A stretch of DNA of 64,000 nt from the NCBI RefSeq assembly GCF_002205165.1, contig NZ_NIVS01000004.1, forward strand, positions 1-64,000, given 5' to 3'. Below the pieces are notes generated by a model. It ran no database searches. It was not told the DNA's origin and saw only the letters and a list, made by a program, of their open reading frames with translations. Made by a program: the position numbers and the translations under genes. This DNA is from Stenotrophomonas maltophilia (GTDB taxonomy: Bacteria > Pseudomonadota > Gammaproteobacteria > Xanthomonadales > Xanthomonadaceae). Below are positions 25,683 to 38,441 of the stretch, piece by piece. Within the stretch, counting starts at the first letter, position 1; each line of letters begins with the position of its first letter.

Positions 25683-27398
25683 TCAGGCGGTGGCGGCAAG
25701 GATGCGGCGGGTGTTGTCATGACCGCCAAGGGTGAACTGCTCGGGCGTGATCGACTCCAGCAGCGCGGTCAACTCGGCAGACTGGGCATCGCGTGCGGCG
25801 AGGTCACGCCGCACCTCCACGACTTCGGCCATGCAGGCCTTGAGCGCGTTCTGCAGTTGCTCGCGCTGCCGCGTGAAGTCGGCGCGGACCGTTTCGCGGG
25901 TCTTTTCCAGATTCTTGTAGGCCATGCCGACCCACAGCAGCATCAGCGCGGCGATCACCATGCCGATGACGTTGCCCAAGGTCATCACCAGCAGCAGGAC
26001 ACCCAGCACCAGCACCGCCCAGTGCTGGAAGCGCAGCTTCACACCGGCCAATGCCTGCGCGAGCCCGGTGTCGACGTGCTCGTTGAGCGAGGTCTCCAAC
26101 GCAGCCTGGTTGCTGCCATCGCGGGTGCTGCCCTGCCAGGCATCCAGTGTGACCTCCACCTCGGTCGGGATCGCCTGGCGGATGCTGGCGGTGAGGTCGT
26201 GGTGCGCTTCCAGAATCCAGCTGCGCGACTGCGCGGTGGCAAACCGCTGGGTGGCGCGCGAGGCCTGCGAGGTTTCCGGATGCATCGCGGCGTTGGTGAG
26301 CAGCTGGGTGAAACTGATGCGGTGTTCCAGCGCCGGGTCCTGCAGCTGGAAGCGGCGATCGGCCGCAGGGCGGTCGCCGTTCTCATCGATGATCAGCTTG
26401 CACAGGGCCTCATCGCGGCGCAGCGGGAGCTCGTCGGCATCGAAATGCGAGACCAGCTTGGTCAGCAGCGCATCCACGTCGGCGGCCAGTCCGGCCGTGG
26501 CGCGTACGTCACCGCTGAACACGCTCTGGAAGTGCCGGGTGACGGCCGCGTGGGTCGCCGTGGCGTTGAGCGAGTCCTGCAGGGCCGGCCAGGTCGGGCT
26601 GAAGCGCTGCAGGTGCGGATAGCGGGCGCTGTCGTCGCCATTGGGCGTCTTGGAGCGCAGCGCGTCGATCCACTGGCTGCGCTGGGCCTCTACGAAGCCG
26701 GCGCGCTGGGCCAGTTCCTCGATCCATTCATTGGTGCGGGCCACGCAGATGCGGGCGGTATCCACGCCGAACACACCGCCGGCGATCGCATCGATCAGCA
26801 CCACGGTCTGGCGGTCGAGTTCCACCGGATTCTGCATGCCCAGGTAACGGTCCATCCACTGCTGGGCGGCCGACAGACGGCCGGCGCGGCGGCTGACGAG
26901 GGAGAACAGCAGGCTGGTTTTCTCGTCATCGCGACGGATCGCCTCGGCCAGCGCACGCTGCGCCAGATCCTGCTGGTCGTTGAGCCACGCCGCCAGCGCC
27001 ACCAGTGCCGGGGCCAGCCAGTAACCGGGTGCAGCAAGCATGAGGTTCTCGCTGGCGGCACGGATGGTGTCCTGCCGGACCAGGCTGATATCGGCCGCCT
27101 GCAGGATGCCGGTGGTCTGGCGGCGCACTTCGGCGTAGTGGCCGAAACGGTTCTCCAGCTCCTGGCGGATCTTCACCTGGCGGGTTTCGGCCAGCGACAG
27201 CTCCTTGGCTTTCAGGTCCGCCGCCACGAAATCCATGAACGCCTTTTCCAGGCGGGCCAGTTCGCTGCGGGTGGCGCCCACATCGCTCTGGATCGCGTGG
27301 GCCCGGGTATGCAGGGCGTCCAGGTCCTGCCCCAGCGAGCGCAGGCTGCTGTTGATCGCGGACAGGTCCGCCATGTGGATGATGCGTTGTGTGCTCAT
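25683..27398 (-). CDS. Coiled-coil membrane protein of the AAA+ operon
   Basis: The 571-residue product has an N-terminal coiled-coil stretch (about residues 10-80), a long helical middle and a hydrophobic hairpin at about 458-493 (LVLGVLLLVMTLGNVIGMVI). A second coiled coil follows (about 495-550). There is no cleavable signal peptide, so both large parts may be cytoplasmic with the hairpin in the inner membrane. I recognise no family. The start overlaps the preceding stop by 4 nt. It is the largest product of the operon and the likeliest structural partner of the AAA+ ATPase. Confidence 0.8.
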   Translation of the reverse strand: MSTQRIIHMADLSAINSSLRSLGQDLDALHTRAHAIQSDVGATRSELARLEKAFMDFVAADLKAKELSLAETRQVKIRQELENRFGHYAEVRRQTTGILQAADISLVRQDTIRAASENLMLAAPGYWLAPALVALAAWLNDQQDLAQRALAEAIRRDDEKTSLLFSLVSRRAGRLSAAQQWMDRYLGMQNPVELDRQTVVLIDAIAGGVFGVDTARICVARTNEWIEELAQRAGFVEAQRSQWIDALRSKTPNGDDSARYPHLQRFSPTWPALQDSLNATATHAAVTRHFQSVFSGDVRATAGLAADVDALLTKLVSHFDADELPLRRDEALCKLIIDENGDRPAADRRFQLQDPALEHRISFTQLLTNAAMHPETSQASRATQRFATAQSRSWILEAHHDLTASIRQAIPTEVEVTLDAWQGSTRDGSNQAALETSLNEHVDTGLAQALAGVKLRFQHWAVLVLGVLLLVMTLGNVIGMVIAALMLLWVGMAYKNLEKTRETVRADFTRQREQLQNALKACMAEVVEVRRDLAARDAQSAELTALLESITPEQFTLGGHDNTRRILAATA

Positions 27399-27880
27399 GT
27401 CGTTCCTTCGATGACGGCGGTCTGGCCGGAGTCGCTGACGGTGACCATCCGCTTCGCGTACACCTCGATGAAGGCGTAGGACGGATGCAGGGCCAGCGTG
27501 CGTGCCCGTTCGAGCGTTAGCGGCAGCGTGTGGCCGATCTTGAAGTGCTCGATGATCTGCCCGGTCAGGTCCAGCGTATGGACCTCATACGGGTGCCCCA
27601 GCATGCAGCGGCTGACGATGCCGAGCAGACGGTCCTCCAGGGCGATCTCACCGAGCTCCGCCTCCACCAGCTGCTTCAGCGCGGCCACTGCGTCGCGATC
27701 GTGCACGTGGCCGCCCACATCGACCCGGGTCATGGCCTGTACGTACGCAGGCGAGCGCTTCTGCCGGAGCCGGCTGTCGAGCGAGGCCGCGCTCAGTGTG
27801 GTGGTACGTGCCTGTGAGCGCGTGGCGACAGACAGGCCAGCGGTGGCGGCCTCCTTGCCGAACAACAGATTGCGAGCCAT
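27395..27880 (-). CDS. Unknown first protein of the AAA+ operon
   Basis: The 161-residue product has a basic N-terminal region (residues 1-50) and an alpha/beta C-terminal region (DRLLGIVSRCMLGHPYEVHT, HPSYAFIEVYAKRMV). No signal peptide or membrane segment is visible and I recognise no family. The C-terminal half might resemble a small regulatory or docking domain, but this is a guess. The ATG at 27880 is the first with a purine-rich leader. The gene is divergent from the glycosyltransferase gene, so 27881-28063 holds both promoters. Confidence 0.68.
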   Translation of the reverse strand: MARNLLFGKEAATAGLSVATRSQARTTTLSAASLDSRLRQKRSPAYVQAMTRVDVGGHVHDRDAVAALKQLVEAELGEIALEDRLLGIVSRCMLGHPYEVHTLDLTGQIIEHFKIGHTLPLTLERARTLALHPSYAFIEVYAKRMVTVSDSGQTAVIEGTT

Positions 27881-28063
27881 TCCCTGCTTCCTGCGACACC
27901 GCGAGCGCGGCCGTTCCGTGGCGGAAAGTAGCAGAGATGCGGTGCTGTTCCAATGCGATGGGGCCGTCACTGGCGGCTGCGTTAGGCTGGGTGCCCGAGA
28001 AGGACAGCCCTGCATGAGGATCCCCGCCATGACCCGGCGTTCCGTGTTCCCGACGCGCCACCC

Positions 28064-29278
28064 ATGAAGCTGCTCGCCCTGACCTACGGCACCGAAGGCG
28101 ACACCCGCCCGTTGGTGATGCTCTGCCATGGCCTGATCACCGCAGGCCATGACGTGCTGTTGCTGGCCGAGCGCGGCACGCTGGATACCGCGCGCGAGCT
28201 GGGCGTGCCGCATGCCGCGCTGGAGGGGGACATCCATGACGAGGTGGTGGCCCTGGTCTCGCGTGGCAACGCCCGGCTGGCCGCCTCGCGGGGGCTGGCG
28301 CGGATGGCGCAACGTCATGTGCCCGGCTGGATGCGCCAGGCCGATGCCGCTGCCGCCGGGTGCGATGCGGTGCTGACCGGCGGGCTGGCCGCCTTCGTCG
28401 GCCTGACCGTGGCCGAGCACCACGGGCTGCGGGTGATCGGTACCGGGATGATCCCGCTGACCCCGACCGCCGGCTTCCCCTCCCCGTTCCTGCCACGGCT
28501 GCGCTTGCCCGGCGTGCTCAACCGGCTCAGCTACACCCTGGTCAACCAGGCGGTATGGCGCACCTTCCGCCGCCCGGTCAACGCCGCGCGAGCGGCACTG
28601 GGCATGCCGCGGCGCGCCTCACCCTGGCGGGATCTGCCGATGCTGTACGGCATTTCGCCCAGTTTGCTTCCCCCGCCGCCGGACTGGCCGGACAACCACC
28701 GGATCTGCGGCCAGTGGCGCGCGCCCGAACGTGGCTGGCAACCGCCGCCGGATCTGCAGGCCTTTCTGGATGACGGCCCCGCCCCGGTCTACCTCGGCTT
28801 CGGCAGCATGACCGGCTTCGATCGCGACCACGTGCTGCCCGCGCTGCTGGCGGCGTTGGCGCCGCGCCGGGTCCTGCTGTTCCCGGGCTGGGCCGGGCTG
28901 CCCAGCGCCCCGTTGCCACCCAGCGTATTCGTGATCGGGCCGACCCCGCATGAGGCGTTGTTCCCACGCTGCGCGCTGATCATCCATCACGGTGGCAGCG
29001 GCACCACGCATTCGGCCTGCCGGGCCGGTGTGCCCTCGCTGGTGATGCCGTTCGCCGCCGACCAGTTTTTCTGGGCGGACCGGCTGCGCGAGCTGGGCGT
29101 GGCTCCGCCGGCGTTGTCGCCGAAGCGCCTGGACGCCGGGACACTGCAGCGGGCGATCGCCTTTGCAGAGCATGCAGATACCCACGCCCGCGCCAGCGCG
29201 CTGGGTCAGGCGATGACGGCCGAGAACGGCGTCCGCGCTGGCGTCACTACCATCGAGGCGTGGTTGTCACCTCGATAG
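28064..29278 (+). CDS. UGT-like glycosyltransferase
   Basis: The 404-residue product begins with the MKLLALTYGTEGDTRPLVML fold typical of GT1/GT28 enzymes and carries the donor-binding motif HHGGSGTTHSACRAGVP followed by PFAADQFFWADRL. This is the pattern of sterol glucosyltransferase-like or macrolide-type UGTs that move sugar from a nucleotide donor to a lipid or small molecule. The acceptor is unknown. It stands alone, divergent from the AAA+ operon and convergent with czcA. Confidence 0.85.
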   Translation: MKLLALTYGTEGDTRPLVMLCHGLITAGHDVLLLAERGTLDTARELGVPHAALEGDIHDEVVALVSRGNARLAASRGLARMAQRHVPGWMRQADAAAAGCDAVLTGGLAAFVGLTVAEHHGLRVIGTGMIPLTPTAGFPSPFLPRLRLPGVLNRLSYTLVNQAVWRTFRRPVNAARAALGMPRRASPWRDLPMLYGISPSLLPPPPDWPDNHRICGQWRAPERGWQPPPDLQAFLDDGPAPVYLGFGSMTGFDRDHVLPALLAALAPRRVLLFPGWAGLPSAPLPPSVFVIGPTPHEALFPRCALIIHHGGSGTTHSACRAGVPSLVMPFAADQFFWADRLRELGVAPPALSPKRLDAGTLQRAIAFAEHADTHARASALGQAMTAENGVRAGVTTIEAWLSPR

Positions 29279-29289
29279 CAGTGGCAGCA

Positions 29290-33548
<4,259 letters not shown>

Positions 33549-33552
<4 letters not shown>

Positions 33553-34829
33553 CGGCGGTCCTCCGTGGACACGGTGTCGGTAGCGGCGACCATGCTCTGG
33601 CCGGTCAGTCGCTGGATTTCGATCAGGGCGGTCTGTGCGGCGATGGCCGCTTCGAGCTGGCGCTGGCGTGCTTCGATCCGCATCGCCTGCAGCTGGGCCC
33701 ACTCCATATAGCTGATCGCGCCGGCACGCCAGGCCTTCTCGGCGGCGTTCTCGGCACGCTTGAGCTGGGGCAGTACGTCGCGCTCCATGCGGGTGACTTC
33801 CAGCCGCGAGGTCAGGTAGCGGCCATGCGCTTCAGCGAGCGTGGCGTACAGCTGCAGCGCGCGCGCGTCGCGCTCCACGCTGTTGAGCGCCAGTTCGGCC
33901 TCGGCCGCGCGGATCTCCGGGTCGGCACGGCGCACACTGCCCAGCGGCACGCTGAAGCCGGCCACCAGGGAGGTATCGCGGGTGTCGCGGCTGTTGCGCA
34001 CGCCCACCTGCCAGCTGACATCGGGCCGTGCCTGGGTGCGGGCCAGCTGCACCTGCGCTTCGCGGATGCGGCGCTCACCGGCCAGCACCGCCAGTTCCGG
34101 GGTGCGCTGCAGTTCGTCGGCGAGCACGGTGAAGTCCTGCAACGCGGGCAGCTGCATCGGATCGCCGGTGACCACGTCGAAGCCGGGCTCGCGCTGGCGC
34201 CACAACGCCGACAGCGCCGCACGCGCGGACTGATCCACCTGCCGGGCGCGATCGCGGTCCAGTTCGGCCTGCGCCAGCATCGCCTGCGCCGTCATCAGCA
34301 CCGATTCCGGCGAAGCACCGGCCTGCAGCCGCAGCCGCGCGGCGGCGACGGCGCGCCTGCGCTGCTCGATATCGGTCTCGGCGATGCGCAGCTGCTGACG
34401 CGCATCGGTCACCGCCAGGTAGCGGCGGGCGACTTCGGCCATCAGGTCCAGCCGCGCGGTTTCCCGCTGCGGGGCCAGATTGTCCAGATTGGCCTGGGCC
34501 ACGGCGCGGCGGGCGTCCAGTTTGCCGCCGCGCTCCAGCACGCCGGCCAAAGTGACGGTAACTTCCGCGGCATCGAAGCCGCGGGTGTCGCCGGTGCCGA
34601 GGGCGTTCTCCAGCTCCACGCCCACGGTCAAGGGCGGCGACAGGCCGGCCGCGTCACGGCGGGCTTCCCACACCGGCCGCTGGGCCTGCGCCAGGCGCAG
34701 ATCGGGGTGGTACTGGGCGACGCGCGCGATGGCGTCGTCGAGGGTCAACGGTGCAGCAGGTGTCGTGCCCTGTGCGTACACGCACGGCACGAACGCAATG
34801 GCAGCCAGGGCTGCCAGACGCATCCACAT
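33549..34829 (-). CDS. czcC: Metal efflux outer-membrane channel (TolC-like)
   Basis: The 426-residue product is an outer-membrane-factor family protein with a signal peptide (MWMRLAALAAIAFVPCVYAQ) and two long helical repeats. It forms the outer-membrane duct of the Czc system. The ATG at 34829 has GGAG 6 nt upstream. It overlaps czcB by 4 nt and is preceded by a small Cys/His-rich protein gene, an order resembling czcICBA of Cupriavidus. Confidence 0.92.
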
Positions 34830-34883
34830 GGGAGTCTCCAGAAAGCGATCAGAGGGCAAACGGCGGCGCGTGGCCGCAGGGCA

Positions 34884-35264
34884 TCAGATCGCTATCGGAG
34901 GGCGCAGCAGGTTCTCGGGCGGCTGAGTGCGCAGCTGCGCGACCAACCCGGCAGGCACGCCGTGGCTGGGCGCGGTGGGCAGGCTCCAGGCCATCGCGGC
35001 CATCGGCAGCACGCCGCCATGGCCATGGCAGTGGCCGCAATGCACCAGCGCATGCAGCCAGTCTTCGTTGCCGTCGTCGTCGCTGGAGGCAACGCCGGCC
35101 GTGTCATCGCCGGTGCCGTGCAGCTCGCTGCTGTCGGCGTGCACGGTCAGGTGGATATCGGCCAGGGCCGAGGCCAGCGAGCTGCCGAACACGCCCACAC
35201 CCACCACCACCAGCATCAGCAGACGGAGCAGCAGGGACGGACGCGGGCGGGCACGACGGAACAT
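34884..35264 (-). CDS. Small Cys/His-rich exported protein, CzcI-like
   Basis: The 126-residue product has an N-terminal membrane or signal segment (LLRLLMLVVVGVGVFGSSLA), an acidic middle and the metal-ligand cluster HCGHCHGHGG near residue 75. By position, first in the czc operon, it resembles CzcI or DUF2946-type proteins linked to metal resistance. Sequence identity with CzcI is not something I can confirm. A longer in-frame start at 35315 exists; the ATG at 35264 puts the signal at the N-terminus. Confidence 0.7.
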   Translation of the reverse strand: MFRRARPRPSLLLRLLMLVVVGVGVFGSSLASALADIHLTVHADSSELHGTGDDTAGVASSDDDGNEDWLHALVHCGHCHGHGGVLPMAAMAWSLPTAPSHGVPAGLVAQLRTQPPENLLRPPIAI

Positions 35265-35364
35265 GGCCCGCAGGGTAGCCGGGCGTGAAGCCGTTACACA
35301 ATCGCAGCCCGGCACGTTGGTTCACGTTGGCCAGGGCCGGCACGATGGCCGGCCCCGGCGCGGC

Positions 35365-37152
35365 TCAGCTGGCCGCGGCCTTGCGCTGGGCGATGAAGGC
35401 CTGGATCTGCGCCTCCAGCACCGGCAGCGGCACCGAGCCCTGGCTGAGCACGGCGTCGTGGAAGGCCTTGACGTCGAAACGGTCGCCCAGTTCCTGCTCG
35501 GCCTGCGCGCGCAGGCGCACGATTGCGATCTCGCCGAGCTTGTAGCTCAGCGCCTGGCCCGGCCAGGAGATGTAGCGGTCCACTTCGGTGGTCACTTCAT
35601 GCTCGCTCAGCGCGGTGTGGTCGCGCAGGTAGGACAGCGCCTGCTCGCGGGTCCAACCCTTGTGGTGCACGCCGGTGTCGATCACCAGGCGCGCGGCCCG
35701 CCACATTTCGTAGGTCAGGCGGCCGAAATCCTCGTACGGGGTTTCGTAGATGCCCATTTCCACGCCGAGCTTCTCGCAGTACAGGCCCCAGCCTTCGCCA
35801 TAGGCGGAGATGTAGTTGTTGCGGCGGAAGGCCGGCTGCTCGCCCTGCTCGGCCGCCAGTGCGCCCTGCAGTGCATGGCCGGGATCGGACTCATGCAGGG
35901 TCAGCGCCGGCAGGTTGTACAGCGGCCGCGCCGGCAGGTTGTAGGTGTTGAGCCAGTAAGTGCCCATGCCACCACGGCCGGCGGTCCAGAACGGGGCGAT
36001 ATCCGGCGGCACCGGGACGATGGTGAAGCGCGCGCGCGGCAGGGTCATGTACTTGCCGATCACGCCGTCCACGCGCTTGGAGATCCAGGCCACGCGGTGC
36101 AGCAGCTCGTCCGGGGTCTTGGCGTAGAACTGCGGATCGGTGCGCAGGAAGGTCAGGAACTCGGCGAAGCTGCCCTTGAACTCGACCTGCTTGATGATGC
36201 CGTCCATCTCGGCCTGGATCCGCGCGACTTCCTTCAGGCCGATCTCGTGGATCTGCTGCGGGGTCAGGTCCAGCGTGGTGTATTCGTGGATCTGCTGCTT
36301 GTAATACGCCTTGCCGCCGGGCATCGCCTCGGCCGCCAGGGTGGTGCGCGCCTGCGGCACATACTCGCTGACGAAGAAGGTGCGCAGCTTGGCGAAGGCC
36401 GGCACCACGCTGCCACCGATGGCCTGGCGGGCCTGTTCCTGCAGCTGCGCCTGCTCGGCGGCCGGGATGCTGGCCGGGAGTTTCTTGAACGGCGCGTACA
36501 GCGGCGACTGGGTCGGGTCCTTCAGTTCGGACACGGTGGCGATCGAGACCTCGCGGCCATCGAGCACCGCACGCGGCACGCTGAAACCGCGCTTGAGGCC
36601 GGCGCGCATGTTCTCGGTCTGCTGGTCGAAATAGCGCGGCACATCATTCAGGCGCGCGATGTAGTTGCGGTAGTCCTGCGCGGTCTTCATCTCGCGCCGG
36701 GCCATGAAGGACAGGTTGGACCAGAACGAGGAGTCCGCGTTGAACGGCATTTCGTAGGCGCGCAGGCGCACGTCGGCGGCCAGGTTGAACACCTGGTCGC
36801 GGTAGATCGCGTAGTTGATCCGGTTCTCGGCCGAGAGCGCCTGGGTATCCACCTTGTCCAGCTGGGCGAGGACGTCGTCCCAGACCTTCAGCCGGCCCTG
36901 CTGCGCGGCTGCGCCGACATCGGGCATGCGGGTGGCATTGGCCGGGCCGTCGCCGTCTTCGCTGGCTTCACCGCCGCCGGCTTCGCGCCAGGCCCATTCC
37001 TTCTCGTAGATGGCGCGGAACTGCGCATCGGCGGGGCTTTCGGCAGCCAGGCTGGCCGGGGCGGCAGCCGGGGTGGCCGGAGGTGCAGCCAGGGCAGCGC
37101 CGGCAGGAAGGGCCAGGGCGAGCAGCAGCGCAGCAACGAGCGGTGATTTCAC
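35365..37152 (-). CDS. Secreted DUF885 family putative metallopeptidase
   Basis: The 595-residue product starts with a signal peptide (MKSPLVAALLLALALPAGAA) from a GTG at 37152. The DUF885 domain contains HESDPGH, an HExxxGH-like zinc-site candidate, followed by YGEGWGLYCEKLG. Such proteins are lipoprotein or periplasmic enzymes thought to be carboxypeptidase-like. It stands alone between the czc operon and the LAB_N/glycosyltransferase genes. Confidence 0.85.
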   Translation of the reverse strand: MKSPLVAALLLALALPAGAALAAPPATPAAAPASLAAESPADAQFRAIYEKEWAWREAGGGEASEDGDGPANATRMPDVGAAAQQGRLKVWDDVLAQLDKVDTQALSAENRINYAIYRDQVFNLAADVRLRAYEMPFNADSSFWSNLSFMARREMKTAQDYRNYIARLNDVPRYFDQQTENMRAGLKRGFSVPRAVLDGREVSIATVSELKDPTQSPLYAPFKKLPASIPAAEQAQLQEQARQAIGGSVVPAFAKLRTFFVSEYVPQARTTLAAEAMPGGKAYYKQQIHEYTTLDLTPQQIHEIGLKEVARIQAEMDGIIKQVEFKGSFAEFLTFLRTDPQFYAKTPDELLHRVAWISKRVDGVIGKYMTLPRARFTIVPVPPDIAPFWTAGRGGMGTYWLNTYNLPARPLYNLPALTLHESDPGHALQGALAAEQGEQPAFRRNNYISAYGEGWGLYCEKLGVEMGIYETPYEDFGRLTYEMWRAARLVIDTGVHHKGWTREQALSYLRDHTALSEHEVTTEVDRYISWPGQALSYKLGEIAIVRLRAQAEQELGDRFDVKAFHDAVLSQGSVPLPVLEAQIQAFIAQRKAAAS

Positions 37153-37257
37153 GGTCAGGGGTTCCGAGGGACGGCAAACCCCGATGATGGCACCCGGCGA
37201 AGGGGCCGCGCATGGATCAAAGGTCCTGCCCGCGTCGCGGGCAGCGCCGAAGGCGGG

Positions 37258-37288
37258 GTAGCCACCGACCGTTGGTCGGTAGGCACGC
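37258..37288. repeat. Single-arm GTAG hairpin
   Basis: The sequence gtagccaccgaccgttggtc forms one hairpin (ccgacc/ggtcgg around gtt), a half of a SMAG unit. It sits just beyond the LAB_N gene stop codon and may end that transcript. Confidence 0.65.
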
Positions 37289-37290
37289 CC

Positions 37291-37632
37291 TCAATGCGCC
37301 GCCTTGTCCCGCTTCCAGCCGCGGTGCGCGATATCCAGCTTCAGGCTGTACAGCGCGGTGAACGCCGGGAACAGGTTCTGCAGCACGCCCACCGAGTCCT
37401 GCTTGGCCGAGAACAGGAAGTAGCTCAGCGTCATCAGGCTGCCGACCACGCTCATGTACCAGAACAGGCGCGGGATAACCGGCTTGCCGGCGCGGCGCGA
37501 GGCGACGAACTGGACCAGCCAGCGGCCCCCGAACATCAGCGCGCCGGTGTAGCCGATCAGTTTCCAGCCAGTGACGTGCAGGCCGGTCCAGTACAGCCAG
37601 GTCAGCGGCTGGTCGAGCCAGTGCAGTTCCAT
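37291..37632 (-). CDS. Lipid-A-disaccharide synthase N-terminal-like (LAB_N) membrane protein
   Basis: The 113-residue product has three membrane segments with the LAB_N pattern (WKLIGYTGALMFGGRWLVQF, FWYMSVVGSLMTLSYFLF, VGVLQNLFPAFTALYSL). It matches the N-terminal membrane domain seen in some LpxB relatives, without the glycosyltransferase part. Its ATG overlaps the stop codon of the GT2 gene by 1 nt. Together they probably modify a membrane lipid or polymer; the substrate is unknown. Confidence 0.86.
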   Translation of the reverse strand: MELHWLDQPLTWLYWTGLHVTGWKLIGYTGALMFGGRWLVQFVASRRAGKPVIPRLFWYMSVVGSLMTLSYFLFSAKQDSVGVLQNLFPAFTALYSLKLDIAHRGWKRDKAAH

Positions 37633-38354
37633 CAGCGTTCTTCCACGGCGGTGCGCTTGCTGCGCGTGATCAGCCAGGCCACGCCGCGCAGGTCGCGGAT
37701 GCCGACCAGCGCGCGGCCAAGGTTGTTGTACTTGGACACGCCCGCGGTGCGGTGCCGGTGGTTGACCGGCACGCTGGTGGTTTTCCAGCCGGCGCGCTGC
37801 ATCAGCGCGGGCAGGTAGCGGTGCATGTGGTCGAAGTACGGCAGTTCCAGGAACGCGGCGCGCTCGAACAGCTTGATGCCGCAGCCGGTATCGGGGGTAT
37901 CGTCGCGCAGCATGCGCGCACGGATCGCGTTGGCCCACTTGCTGGCCCAGCGCTTGCTGCCTGAATCCTGGCGATTCACACGCCACCCGGCGAACAGCTT
38001 GACCTGGGTGGCGGCCGCGGCCCGTGCAGCGAGCAGCTTGGGGATGTCGGCCGGGTCGTTCTGGCCATCACCGTCCAGGGTGGCGATCCACGGCGCGCGG
38101 GCGTGCTTGACGCCGTTGCGTACCGCAGTGCTCTGCCCGCTCTGGGTAACGTGGTGCAGCACCCGCAGTTCGGGCGTGGTGGCCTTCAGGGCCTGCAGCA
38201 CCGCCAGGGTATCGTCGCGCGAGTGGTCGTCGATGTAGACGATTTCGAAATCGACCTGCCCGCGCAGCGCGGTGGTGATCTCGTTGATCAGGGGCGTGAC
38301 GTTGTCGCGTTCATTGAAGACCGGGACGACGACCGACAACTGGGGTTGGCTCAT
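37632..38354 (-). CDS. Family 2 glycosyltransferase (dolichyl-phosphate-mannose-synthase-like)
   Basis: The 240-residue product has a GT-A fold with VVPVFNERDNVTPLI, IDDHSRDDT and the DxD-type metal site LDGDGQND, and lacks the C-terminal membrane helices of ArnC. It likely loads a sugar onto a polyprenyl phosphate. The downstream LAB_N gene overlaps by 1 nt, which supports a joint role in envelope lipid glycosylation. Confidence 0.88.
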   Translation of the reverse strand: MSQPQLSVVVPVFNERDNVTPLINEITTALRGQVDFEIVYIDDHSRDDTLAVLQALKATTPELRVLHHVTQSGQSTAVRNGVKHARAPWIATLDGDGQNDPADIPKLLAARAAAATQVKLFAGWRVNRQDSGSKRWASKWANAIRARMLRDDTPDTGCGIKLFERAAFLELPYFDHMHRYLPALMQRAGWKTTSVPVNHRHRTAGVSKYNNLGRALVGIRDLRGVAWLITRSKRTAVEER

Positions 38355-38441
38355 GGTCGGGCTCTGCGAATGGCCAGGATCGAAAAAGAGCGCGCATTTT
38401 CCGCACCCGAGGTTATCCGAAGATGAATCGGCGCGTGTGTG

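Noticed and set aside
28064..28064. A metal-responsive regulator controlling czcCBA in the window
   Set aside because: No MerR, ArsR or two-component gene lies beside the operon. Only a glycosyltransferase and a peptidase gene flank it.
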